Below, piece after piece: positions 54,471-64,000 of a stretch of 64,000 nucleotides of DNA (its first letter is position 1; each line of letters opens with the position of its first letter). Origin of the DNA: Sclerotiophoma versabilis. Taxonomy: Eukaryota; Ascomycota; Dothideomycetes; Pleosporales; Didymellaceae. The position numbers and the translations under genes were made by a program. The notes under the pieces are model-generated. The model made no database searches, had not been told where the DNA came from, and was given only the letters and a program-made list of their open reading frames with translations. Location of the stretch: positions 744,001 through 808,000 of the forward strand of contig JAAROD010000033.1 of NCBI GenBank assembly GCA_012274445.1, read 5' to 3'.

Positions 54471-57400
54471 CTGAGAGCTCACAAGAACAGTCTCAAACAC
54501 CTTCTCACGCCAAGAGTATGGTATGCCATGGGCCTGGGGAGAGGTGGAAATTTTGTGGACAGCCGAAAACGGTAGTTTCTTCCGGCTCATCGGCAAGATG
54601 GAAAGACGAATCGCCGCGAATGTAAATCACATGGCAAAGTTGAGAAGATGCTTGGGAGGCATACGTGGTTCAGGCCCCTAAAGATATGTATACGGACGTT
54701 AGCGTCGCAAGACCAATGCTAGCTCTTTAAGACTTTCGACTTGATCACTTCACAACTTTACAACCTCTGCATCTGCCGAGCATTCACGTGATACTGACAA
54801 GCGATGCGAGTGTAGCACAGTAACGGTGCTGCGTCCGTGGGCAAGCACATCATGCCGTACCATTGGGCAACACCGGCCCGCGGATCGATGTTGGAGACAC
54901 GACATGACCAAGGCCGACCGGCAGGCCAAGCTGCTGTGCAATGCACCCCGTTGCCAGGTAGACAGGTGATGCGTCGAACCGCCAGGAACAAAGGATCAGA
55001 AGCCTAACGACATGCTTTGTGCAAGCCTCAGTACGACTTCGAAGGAGCCGCTCATCGTACGTTAGCTGCAGCCTCTTTGTCGAACGTCGTAGCAGGTGTG
55101 CTGACGTCGACCTGCAGGCCAACACAAGGGCTGCATTCAGGCTGCGATGGTCAGCGTGTCGTTAGTCAGGCGCTCCAAGCGCAATCCTCCTTTACAATTC
55201 TCAATCATCGATAGCATACTGAAGTCGGCCTCGAAGGCGAGTTTCGCTAGCACCCTCCGAAGTACCGACGGCTACCGTGGTAGAGAATCTCCACCTCTAA
55301 CCGTCGCCGTTCTACCCTCCCTTCGGCCCTATGAATACGAGTGTTTTGTACCGTCGGCCTTCCGCATCTTGTACGAGCAAAGACTGCTGCCGTCAAGAAA
55401 AGCTCATGGCGCCAGCCGTTATGAGATGATCGGCTGTCGTAATGGGGCACAGCCTCGGGATCCAGCATGCAGCTGCACAGTTCCAATGTTGCATGATGTC
55501 GTCGGGCACTAGAGGCGCCTCGCGCAGCCCTTTTGATCCTTCAACCGCCCGGTTTTCTGGAGCAAAGAGGCAGGTCGAAAGCCAAAATTAACATGGAAAG
55601 AGTCCGTGTTGCGCACTGTTCTTGCGTGCGCTCCTGCCTTTTCAAATGGGCCAGGCGTGAGATAAGGCGATGGCGGAAGCTCCAAATGCCGTAGGTGCCG
55701 GTAGCTGTCGAGGTATGCATGAGTTCCTTCCCGTCTCGTCTTCGCTTCGGCACGTCGTCCTAGGATGGATCGAGCCTGCATAATCTCCATGACATCGCCG
55801 TGCACTGCGTTCAGAGCCCAACTGACATGTGAAGCGCACAAGCTAGAGACTTGAAGTACCGCATGACTACACGTGAGTCTAAGTCTCCGTGCTCTTGTTC
55901 CACCAATAACGTCAGCGCAGTGCCATTTACTCCGGTCTGCATCAAAAACGCAACAATTACCGGCGGACGGCGAATCACTGCCAATCGCGTATTCACAGAA
56001 GCGAAGTGTACCGGCCGCGTTACTTAACTTCCAGGAAGGGTAAGGTGGTAGGGAGTTCCCGGACGTCTGTGCTGCAAAAGACTCGAAAGAGCTTCACGAT
56101 GGTGGTGCAAGATGACCGGCTGATGTCTCTTTCTGTTCCGCCAACTCGCATGCACCAAGCTCGCGTGTGCGAGAGTGCACAAGGCTGACCGTTCGAACCC
56201 CGGATCTTCGTTGCCTCTCATTTCCTGCTACTCCACACCTTCATTTTGCACGCGTTGGGCGCCAGCGGCGGGCCTGCAACGACGCAAACGCAGTAATGCA
56301 GAGCCTGTCACATTCAGCATACATCCGTCCAACCGGGCGGATTCGAGCTCTGAAGAGGAAAGTCCCCATGTGTTCCTAGCAAGCGGCTACCGTCCTTTAC
56401 CAGCTGCAAGAGCAGGGAATCTCGGTACGTACCTTAATAGCCAAGCGAGATCACAACAACGGCAGTGGTACGTACAAAGTGCGCCGCCCTACGCGCCGCG
56501 ATGTCGGAGTAATTGACGTCCCTCTAACGATACTTGGGCCCGGATAGATCCATGAGGAAACGCTGGCAAGCGACATAAGCACACCAAGCTCCACATCATC
56601 AAACTATCGAAAGTTACATCACGGCTCTACACATTTTTGGTCCGAGAGTTGAGACCGATATGCCGCCAATTGCGCGCCGCGTTTCTACGCCAGCTCAATG
56701 TGAAAGAGGGAAGCGAGGAGGTCGCCGAGTAGCTTCAACACGTTCCTAGCCTGATACTGCGAGATCGTACGTACAGCTGTAGGGTCAGCCTGACAGCAGC
56801 TACGCGAGGATCATTCCATGCAGAAACTTCTGTGCCACACTTGTTCCTTCCATTCAGTCAGCCTCTTCGTCTGCGCATGACCACTCGTCTCAATAAACAC
56901 CTGCAGCATCGCTTCTCCACACTTTACCCCAGACGGAGCGGCCCAGCGGTCCTGCTTAATTTCGGCTTCTAGCTCCAGGAACCGAGGGTATGCAAGTATC
57001 AATCTCACCCTCTGCTTTGCGATGGGCAAGCATGAAGCTTGGTCTTCCAGTGGCTAAATTGCCACGAGTGTTTGTATTGGGTCTGGATGGTAACAGCTAG
57101 CGGTAAAGGTATGGTGGGTCCTTACACTGAGTCATGCGTTACAACGACCACATAACCCGATGCCCATTCATGGGTCCGGCCGATGCTGCAGATTGCTCTT
57201 TCTCCGTTTTGCGGGGAGAACATGGGTAGTGCAACATGTCATCTACAACACACGTTTTCCACATGCAATGTACATGTGCAAGAGGGGCGCAGCGTAGAGT
57301 GGAACCCATGGATCAGGGAAGGACCGGATCTGTGTCTCCGAACACGCTTTGCATTCCTCCAATACGGCAAGCCACAGCATGCAGCTCTTCACTCTAATAG

Positions 57401-58531
57401 AGTTATTAAACGGCGTGCGTTGGCTGCCGGAGGATGGATTGCGCAAGTGACTTTGATCCTGGCCGCATAGGGCGAACAAGTCGTGGAGCCGTGGATGTGA
57501 ACCACAGATGGACTAACTGCACTAGAGCCGATCTTACCTAGTAGGCTCAGGGTAAATCGAAGCTGGGCGGTCCTTCCCAAGTGCTGATTGGAGCTCGCAT
57601 TCTCATCTTCATTTTCCCAGAATTGCGGCATCGTTGGACCATGTCTTTCTAGCTTCGACCTCATTCCAAGTACACTGATAGGTCGGGCGACCACCACCGA
57701 ACCCAAGCTCATGCACAACACAGACTTTACGTCGCCGTGTGATCTGTTCATCACGGGTGAGCGATGCACATCCATCGCTGATCCCCAAGTTTTCGAGCGC
57801 TGGCAGCTGCACATGTGGCGGTGTGATGGTCGGGACTGGGGCCGCGTTAGTCCAGCATTCCCGAGGCACGCCACGGAGTCGTGAACGAGAGACGACTGGG
57901 GGATGGTAAATACAAACAGGAAAGATGTGCAGGAACATACCGTTGGATTGTCGGAACGCTGGTGTACCGACAAGTTGAGCCGATTTGAGCAGGTGACTCG
58001 TATTTTAGCCGCTGGTGCTCGCTCAGACATGCAACTATCGTGACAACACACAGTCGTACTTGAAGCGAAAATCCGGTGCACGGCTCTGGTGGGGAGCTAG
58101 AGTGCTGGTACCGTTCAAAGGCTTGACCATGTGTACTTTGGAGTTTTGCTGCCAAGCCATTGCCTTTCCTCTCGGTGCTATTGTGTTCCTTGCTAGGTCT
58201 TCACCCTTGTACTATTGCAGGCTGACCGCAGGCTAACCGCAGGAACGAACAACGACACGAGGAGGGTGAGGCCATTAGTGCAGGTACGCGGTGTCATCAC
58301 CCTGTCTATATCGAGGAGGCCGGAACGTCCTTCCTGATGAACACTTGTGATGATCAGCAGTACGGAAAATGATCGTCATGCGAATTTTCGGGTTGTGGGA
58401 CAGCACGTTCAGAGTATTGACTGTAAGGCGTCTTGCATTGATCGGTAGTCATGACGAGCTTTTCTAGTTTGATAGTTTTGCGGTGCATTGCAAGTGGTGT
58501 GTGTTCGAGTACACATGTACAAGGTGCCGTC

Positions 58532-58575
58532 AAGAAGAAGAAGAAGATGATGATGACGAAGAAGAAGAAGGAAGG
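58532..58575. repeat. AAG/ATG/GAA trinucleotide tract
   Basis: An imperfect purine-rich triplet tract (AAG repeats, then GATGATGAT, then GAA repeats) lies 410-455 bases beyond the stop of the homeodomain gene, possibly in its 3' untranslated region. Confidence 0.85.
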
Positions 58576-58986
58576 CTGTGTACACGACCTGACGATAGAC
58601 GCCATAAAAATATGTCCAAGAAGGGCAAGATAGAGGCAAAAACAAGAATTGAGTTACCAAGATACATACATGAAGGGTATACCAAAAGCGCCATTTCGCT
58701 TCTGTAGGAGGATGTGACAAAACATGCTGAAAGCCCGAACCTGTCGGAAGACCATAACCCAAAATGACATCCATCCAGGGCTGGCCAAAGGGGAGAAAGT
58801 ATAAACCGGCCAAACAATAGCCACAGAGATATTTGCAATGTTTCAAAAGTGAACTGCCTGAAAAGCCGTAAAGTCATGATACCAGGGGCAACGCCTTGCC
58901 CTTAGTAGCTTCAATAGACAAATTTTTTGCCGCTGGATGATGCGTTTAACGCCGTATATGAACAGGGTGTTGAGACAAGTCGTTAA

Positions 58987-60711
58987 TCAGTAGCTGTGAT
59001 CATCGTTCCCGTGGTCGGTATGCTCGAGCATGTCCCGGAGGGAAGAGCTGACACCAGAGTAGCTGTCATTGTGTGCAGAGTCGTTTCGAAGATACGAGTT
59101 GGGGAAGGAAGACAGATGGTGTGGTGCACTCAATTGAGGCATACCGTAGGAAACTGGCGTAGCAAGCGGTGCGCTGGAGTATGACGGGAACTGAGCGGTC
59201 TGGGGGGTCGAAGTGCTACGATTTGGAGTGTAGTGAGTACTCAGTTCGATACGTCTGGGTACACCATTCGAGAAGGAGCGCATCCTATTGGAGCTGGAAG
59301 CTTGGAAGCCCGGTACAGGGGCATCTGTATACGTTAGTTTGTGACGACAGACGCATTTTAGGTGGACCTACAAGAATAGCCAATACCATATGGCATCATT
59401 GAGCTTGAGAACTGTCGTGAAGCATCGGAATGGCTGTTTGAGTCCATCGATGCTTGGGTCATGTTGCTGCTGTGGGAGTAGCTCAAGCTTGTTCGAAGTG
59501 GCGAGTTGAGTGATTCGGCCCGAGTCCTGGCGACGCGATCGGCATGAAGCGTGAGACGTGGGATTGTGTGCTGAGAAGAGTAAGATGTGGGCATGCTGAC
59601 CGGGATGGAGAATGGGTTCGAAGTCCTGGGACTGGCATCAAGAGGCGCGGAAGGGAAGCCGAATGGTGAATCGTGGGCTGATACGGGGGAGAGTGAATCG
59701 GTCGCTGATTGTGGTGGTGTGAATGTGAACCCACTGAAAGCAGGACTGATCCCTGTGGGTGACATGTGAGAGTCAAGTGTTACTCGTCGTAGAGTGTCGA
59801 TGCTCAGGGGTCGCATCATAGCACTTTCAGGAAAGCCTTGACCAAATGCAGCTGGGGAAGCAAGTGGTGTTCCAAGTCCGTGTGAGTTACCAAATGGAGC
59901 ATGGAGTGCTTGTGCCATGTCGAAGTCGTCTGGAAGAGCCCGAGATCTCATCATGCGTTCGCGATCGTCGGTAGTGAGACGCTTGAGCTTCGCTCGTCTG
60001 TGCTATCATTAGTGTTGTACTGCTGCAATCTGACGGAACTGCTCACCGATTCTGAAACCACACTTGCACTTGTCGAGGGCTAAGGCCAGGGATCTCGCGG
60101 GATAGGCGCTCTCTGTGAGCGGCATCTGGATGAGCCTGACGAGCAAACTCGCTCATGAGGAAGCGGGTTTGGTTGTGGGTGAGCCTGAATCTCTTCATCT
60201 TGCGCTTGGCCGCTCGAATCTCAGCAGCAGTCATGGGCTTTTCCTCCTCATTGGCGTCACTATCAGCAGCCTCACCCTTTTCGTCCAGGAACATGTCGTC
60301 GCCATCATCCTCAGCATTCTCCTCGGCGTTTTCATCGTTGGTCGAAGGTGGAGTTAGCCTGGATATTGGGCTGGTAGGAGCGGAGCCACCAAAAGTCACA
60401 GTAGGCAAGTCGTGCGGCTCGATTTCATCCACCGTTGGAAGTGAATTAGCGCCATTGCTGAGATGTGACTTGCTGTCGAGGAGGTAAGGAAAACTCTTGT
60501 GCGATCGGATTGACGGTCGCTTGAGATCAAATGTGTTGCTGGCTTCATCGACTTGGAGAGCAGTCATGTCGCAGTCCGAGTGTGGCGGAGTGTGCTCTTC
60601 TGCTCTTATGCTAGAAGACTGCCACTCGTTTTCGGCAGTGGACGTGCCGTACGCAAAGTTGCGTGGCGAAGTAGGAGGAGACAGGGGAACGTTGAAGCTT
60701 CCGTCAACCAT
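58987..60711 (-). CDS. Homeodomain transcription factor
   Basis: Exons are 60711-60047, 59997-59372 and 59324-58987, with introns GTGAGC...CACAG (49 nt) and GTAGGT...ATACAG (47 nt), giving 542 aa. The homeodomain (about residues 165-228) contains RFRLTHNQTRFLMSEFARQ and the recognition helix SPRQVQVWFQNRRAKLKR. The first intron interrupts that helix exactly in WFQNR/RAK. An acidic segment precedes it (DENAEENAEDDGDDMFLDE). The C-terminal 300 residues are Ser/Pro-rich and probably disordered. The start MVDGSFNVPLSPPTSPRN at 60711 is chosen; upstream in-frame codons to 61161 look like translated leader. Homologues in filamentous ascomycetes regulate conidiation and development; which paralogue this is cannot be told here. 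Confidence 0.88.
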
Positions 60712-63556
60712 TGGCGCTTTTCGCAAAGAGAGACTATGGGGAGAGTGGTGCTGGTTGTCTAGTTGCGCCAGTGTATGATCGAGATCCAGATCCAACGTGG
60801 GGCTGAAAGAGAATCTGAGTTGATCTGATAAGGGCTGAAGCCAGAGTAAGATGGCAAAGGATGAGGTAGAGTGTGATGATAAGCAGTTGGCTAGCTCGAA
60901 TGGACAAAAAAGAATCGGCGTTGAGGAACCCTTTGTAGATAGGATTAGGACCCGCAGGAGAAGGCTTGAGCGACGACAGCAGGGGGAGGGGTACAGATCA
61001 TTCAGATAGGAAAGGCTTGACGGCACTTGACTGGAGATGATCCGGATAAATCGAGCTTTTGAGAAGTGTGAGGACTGGGGTTGGACCACGCATGGGCTAA
61101 GGTCACTTTTAGGGAACCATGATATGCTTAGGGGATCTAGAAGCAAGTGGTTACACGACAAGAAGCGTGACTAACGTCGAGGGCTAGGAAGCCCCCAAAG
61201 CTCCCATACACAGGGATACGGCAGCTCGGGACGTGAAGAAGAGACGGAGCGGGAGCGGGCGAATCGACGGTCTCTGAATCAGGTGCACCGGGAACCAAGG
61301 GGCCTCCTCGAGGAGGACCGTGAGCGGTGCGTGAACATGGAGGGCTGCTTGCAGCCGACCAGGCCCCTGGCATAGAAACCGCCGACGAGCAAGGTATAAT
61401 CCGTGGCGTCCATTAAAGCAGATGTGGGCTCATCATTGGTTTGAAGCACAACGGGAGCCCCAGGGACACATGCTGCAAGAGCGAGCAGGGATCAATACGA
61501 CATGGTTACAGGGCTCGGCAACGCTTCGTTGCGGGGTCTACTCTGTTGATGCTGCTTTAGGCCGCACCGTGAGCGAGCGAGGTGGTGGTGGTGAGGTTGG
61601 ACTGAGGACAGGCGTGTTGCTAGCCGCGCATGTGCAGCGTGCTGATTCCATGCTACTGTTGAGTAACCAGGGCTTTTCACAGCAGTCCACATCCGTGCTG
61701 GTGTGCGGCTGGTGGCTTTCAAAGCGTCCTTTGGCAGCTGTCTCATAACGGCTGTAGTCCGCGAGATTGCGTCAGGAACGCGCAGCATCAGCCTTGTTCT
61801 TTCGAGCCGCCCATCGCGCCCTGTGACGCATGAATTTCACTGCGTGAATGCCCTCGCGACCAGCAAACAGCGGTTAACTAGATCGGTGCTGAACAAGCAC
61901 AAACTGGCTACACACCTGCGCAATCAGTCGTAGCGGATGTCATGTAGTCACGAGTAGTCGGCTGTAGTCGAGCGCCTAGCAAGCTGGCTGCACTGTGTAG
62001 CGCGTGCAGCAGTGAACGATCTGGCTGGAGGATTCAACGGCGAAAAGCTTCGGGCCGCACTGGGATCGTATTTTCTCGAAGCTTGCTCCAGCATGGTGCA
62101 ACGCCGGCCTTCTGTCGGTGGTTCTGACAGTGGTGGCCGTCGACGTAACGCATCGCAGCAGGGTGCCCAGGGCGGCCGCGCGCACCAGGGCTCAGCATCC
62201 AGACACGAGTCTGTTTCGCTGCGTGAGGCTGCCACAATGTCTCGAAGGCGCGTTGCAGGGGAGGTCAAGGATGGGCATGTGGGACTGCGTTGAGATCGCA
62301 GTCCAGTGCAGGTCAGTGCAGCCACCCCTTCCAAGTTTCCGCGGGGATCAGCAGCGCTCAGGCCGAACAAAGTCATCACCCGTGCCTGAACGAGCTGGCC
62401 AGCCCGGCGCACCAGGCTGGAGTGTGGTGCATCAGTAAATCTAGCAACGACAGCCGAGCGCTGGGTGCGGTGTGCTCTCGTAGACCTGTGGTCGTCGGCA
62501 CGGGCGGCCTCACTGGCAGAGTGCACTAGGCTGCATTGCACACCCGTGAAGCACACAGCTGGCGGCCAGTGTTTGGGTCGTTTGGCATGTTTCGCAGCGC
62601 AAAAGAAAACCAGAAACCATTTTTCGCTGGCGTACGCAATCTCCAGCTCGCTCTCGAGTTAGTGCCGAGACCGGCGTCACGGTCCACTTCCAAAACACAT
62701 GCCAAGCCGCGCTCCTGTCATTTCACTACCCGCTTTCATCCGCCCACCCAGCGTCGAAAGCGAAACCGCGCGGAAATTTTGACGGTCCATTGGTGGACGG
62801 TGGGGAGTATGCAGGTTTGATGGACACATGGATGGCATGCTCATGTCGGCAGAAGATGCTCTCTCCAGGAAACGCTATCGTTCGGCTTTTCTTTCTGCCA
62901 TTGCATTGAAGGCTATCGATAATGCCGCGTGCTGCCCTTTGGAAACAGCCTGGCGCAGCTGTTCTGTGGGGTCGACACCTAGCAGACAGCGGTATGCCAG
63001 AATAATGACAATGCCTCCATCCACCATGGAGCACGTTGTGACAGGTAAGACAAGGTCCCTTCATTTCGGGAGACCGCAGCATCGCCCACGTACGTGGAGC
63101 ATCTGAACTCAGACTTCAGCCAATGACCACAACACGGCCCATACCCGCCTGCTGCCATCCTGGCTGGCAGCGGCACTTGCTGTGTTCGCTTTTCACTTCA
63201 TTTCAGCAGTGCCGGGAATGACACAATGTCTCGCAAGGCACGGCGGTCCAGTCTCGATTGTGCCCTTCATCTCCATAGCTGCAGATCGTGGCGAGGTATG
63301 TACTGTGGCGCCGTCCTGCGGCTGCTTCACGGCCTGCTGGCGACCCCATTGGTACCTCAACGATCGCTCGGAGACATGTACGATGACTGGCTGCGCCCCA
63401 TATGACCCTCGTCTACACCACCTTTTTATCAACCGGGCGTTACGCCTCTCCCCACAATGCACATCGTCAAAAGAGGTTGGAGAACGTGAAATAAAATGCA
63501 TGTCAAAAACCCCTGATGACACGCCAACCTCGTACAGGCAACAATGCCCCTGCTGG
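60712..63556. other. Gene-poor interval upstream of the homeodomain gene
   Basis: For 2.8 kb no supported gene is found. The first 700 bases are probably the long leader and promoter of the homeodomain gene, as is common for regulators. Frames such as 62556-61948 (minus, 202 codons) have alanine/arginine/serine-rich random-like composition. Confidence 0.4.
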
Positions 63557-64000
63557 TTACTTCATCTCTGTGTCTGCAATCACTTGACTTCGTTGCTCGG
63601 CCCGCTGCTCCTCGACGCTATGCTGTTCTTCTAGCGGAACTGCATCCCTGTCTTCCGGAACAGTGGGTGCGGTGTTGTCGCCTGCAATTTCAGCTTGAGA
63701 GGCGGCCGGGTGGAGAGCCTCCAGACCTTTGCCATGTTCAATCTTATCGAACGAGCTCAGCTGTTTCTGAGAAGCCGCGCGGAGACCCCTCCAAATATAG
63801 CTCGACTTCTTTCCCTCTAGCTCGCGCTTCTCAGCATCACTGTTAGCCATCTCCAAGTCCAAGTCGATTATCTTGACCTTCTTCGCGTAGCTCTCTGCGT
63901 TCGGTGCGTTGAACCTGCCGGGCGTAAGCACAAGAATGAAGGCGTTCATAAAACAAGGAATATCATACCGATCACGCTGCCTCAGCTGCGACAGTCCTTT
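63557..64000 (-). CDS. 3' end of an uncharacterised gene (runs off the window)
   Basis: Two exons are visible: 64000-63969 (partial) and 63915-63557, split by a 53 nt intron (GTATGA...GGCAG) with phase kept. The translated end reads GLSQLRQRDRFNAPNAESYA, then KKVKIIDLDLEMANSDAEKR, ELEGKKSSYIWRGLRAASQK, and finishes in a Glu/Gln/Ala-rich acidic tail ending ADTEMK. The conserved-looking part is charged and helical. I do not recognise the family from this C-terminus; the body of the protein lies beyond base 64000. Confidence 0.65.
   Translation of the reverse strand, partial: KGLSQLRQRDRYDIPCFMNAFILVLTPGRFNAPNAESYAKKVKIIDLDLEMANSDAEKRELEGKKSSYIWRGLRAASQKQLSSFDKIEHGKGLEALHPAASQAEIAGDNTAPTVPEDRDAVPLEEQHSVEEQRAEQRSQVIADTEMK

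Larger units (their letters stand above)
52249..58986. other. Long gene-poor interval (6.7 kb)
   Basis: No supported gene is found. The first 500 bases or so should be eIF4G promoter and leader. The longest frame, 58081-57389 minus (230 codons), is Ser/Cys/Arg-rich without motifs and is opposed by another open frame. Three short tandem repeats and a G13 run lie in it and are listed separately. Composition is mixed GC, not strongly RIP-like. A single-copy non-coding RNA or a fast-evolving small gene could be hidden here. Confidence 0.45.

Noticed and set aside
56195..56215. GTTCGAAC sequence resembling a tRNA T-loop/B-box
   Set aside because: Flanking bases cannot form the T-stem and no A-box or acceptor stem is present nearby.
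56811..57033. Protein-like minus-strand frame (LEAEIKQDRW...) of about 70 codons
   Set aside because: It has no ATG at its start, and the only nearby ATG (57033) with a possible splice gives a 28-residue peptide. It could be a relic, but this is not enough to call a gene.
57389..58081. 230-codon minus-strand open frame in the gene-poor interval
   Set aside because: Composition is Ser/Cys/Arg/His-rich with no hydrophobic core or motif, the opposite strand is also open, and no splice-supported extension exists. Likely chance.
58354..58846. 145-codon hydrophobic minus-strand frame downstream of the homeodomain gene
   Set aside because: It overlaps the triplet repeat (poly-Leu/His from the repeat) and lies in the probable 3' untranslated region; no family features.
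60712..61161. 150-residue in-frame upstream extension of the homeodomain gene
   Set aside because: Composition (Ser/Leu/Cys/Pro-rich) looks like translated leader; the MVDGSFNVPLSPPTSP start has a typical regulator N-terminus.
61948..62556. 202-codon minus-strand open frame near the window end
   Set aside because: Ala/Arg/Ser/Thr-rich sequence expected from moderately GC-rich DNA; no motif and several overlapping frames on the other strand.

Overview
This is a 64 kb piece of a filamentous ascomycete nuclear genome. The evidence is 27 spliced or single-exon genes, almost all with 47-120 nt introns that have GTRNGN donors and CTAAC/CTGAC branch points 5-25 nt before an AG. The proteins are typical Pezizomycotina families: SFH5, TVP18, AIM21, MGM101, RER1, a Dap1-type protein, a DUF3112 protein and a CorA-like protein. 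A Dothideomycete is my best guess, but that is inference. There are no operons, no bacterial features, and no rRNA, tRNA or CRISPR that I can recognise.

Layout. 0-12 kb: the end of a TMEM135-like gene, the SEC14-type lipid transfer gene SFH5, the tRNA adenosine deaminase TAD2, Golgi TVP18, the actin-patch gene AIM21 and an AAAP amino-acid transporter. 12-26 kb: a 2 kb gene-free stretch, then mitochondrial MGM101, an HVA22/Yop1-type ER-shaping protein, a CorA-like protein, an F-box protein and two small membrane proteins. 26-41 kb: a DUF3112 seven-helix protein with a long tail, two tandem uncharacterised genes (one with a Pmp3-like membrane domain), a Dap1-like heme protein, a small lysine-rich protein, a ferric reductase, mitochondrial enoyl-CoA hydratase and RER1. 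41-46 kb: a compact catabolic-looking trio (DUF3445/HODM-like, intradiol ring-cleavage dioxygenase, metallo-beta-lactamase-fold hydrolase). 46-52 kb: a small Gly/Thr-repeat protein and the long translation factor eIF4G. 52.3-59 kb is nearly gene-free and carries short tandem repeats. It is followed by a homeodomain transcription factor, another gene-poor stretch, and the 3' end of a gene running off the window.

Most of this is housekeeping gene content: membrane traffic (SFH5, TVP18, RER1, HVA22-like, AIM21), mitochondria (MGM101, enoyl-CoA hydratase), translation (TAD2, eIF4G) and redox/heme (ferric reductase, Dap1-like). The gene order gives no evidence of a new multi-gene system. The most noteworthy signals are at finer scale. 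Two adjacent introns in the dioxygenase gene are near-copies of each other, which looks like an introner-type duplication. AIM21 has a doubled motif, identical in protein but synonymously diverged in DNA, that resembles a capping-protein-interaction motif. TAD2 carries an N-terminal membrane anchor. The Pmp3 domain is extended by a repeat-rich tail. eIF4G has a 207 nt stop-free segment that may be an in-frame intron. Exon boundaries were worked out by hand from splice signals, reading phase and family conservation; every multi-exon model listed as complete sums to a multiple of three.
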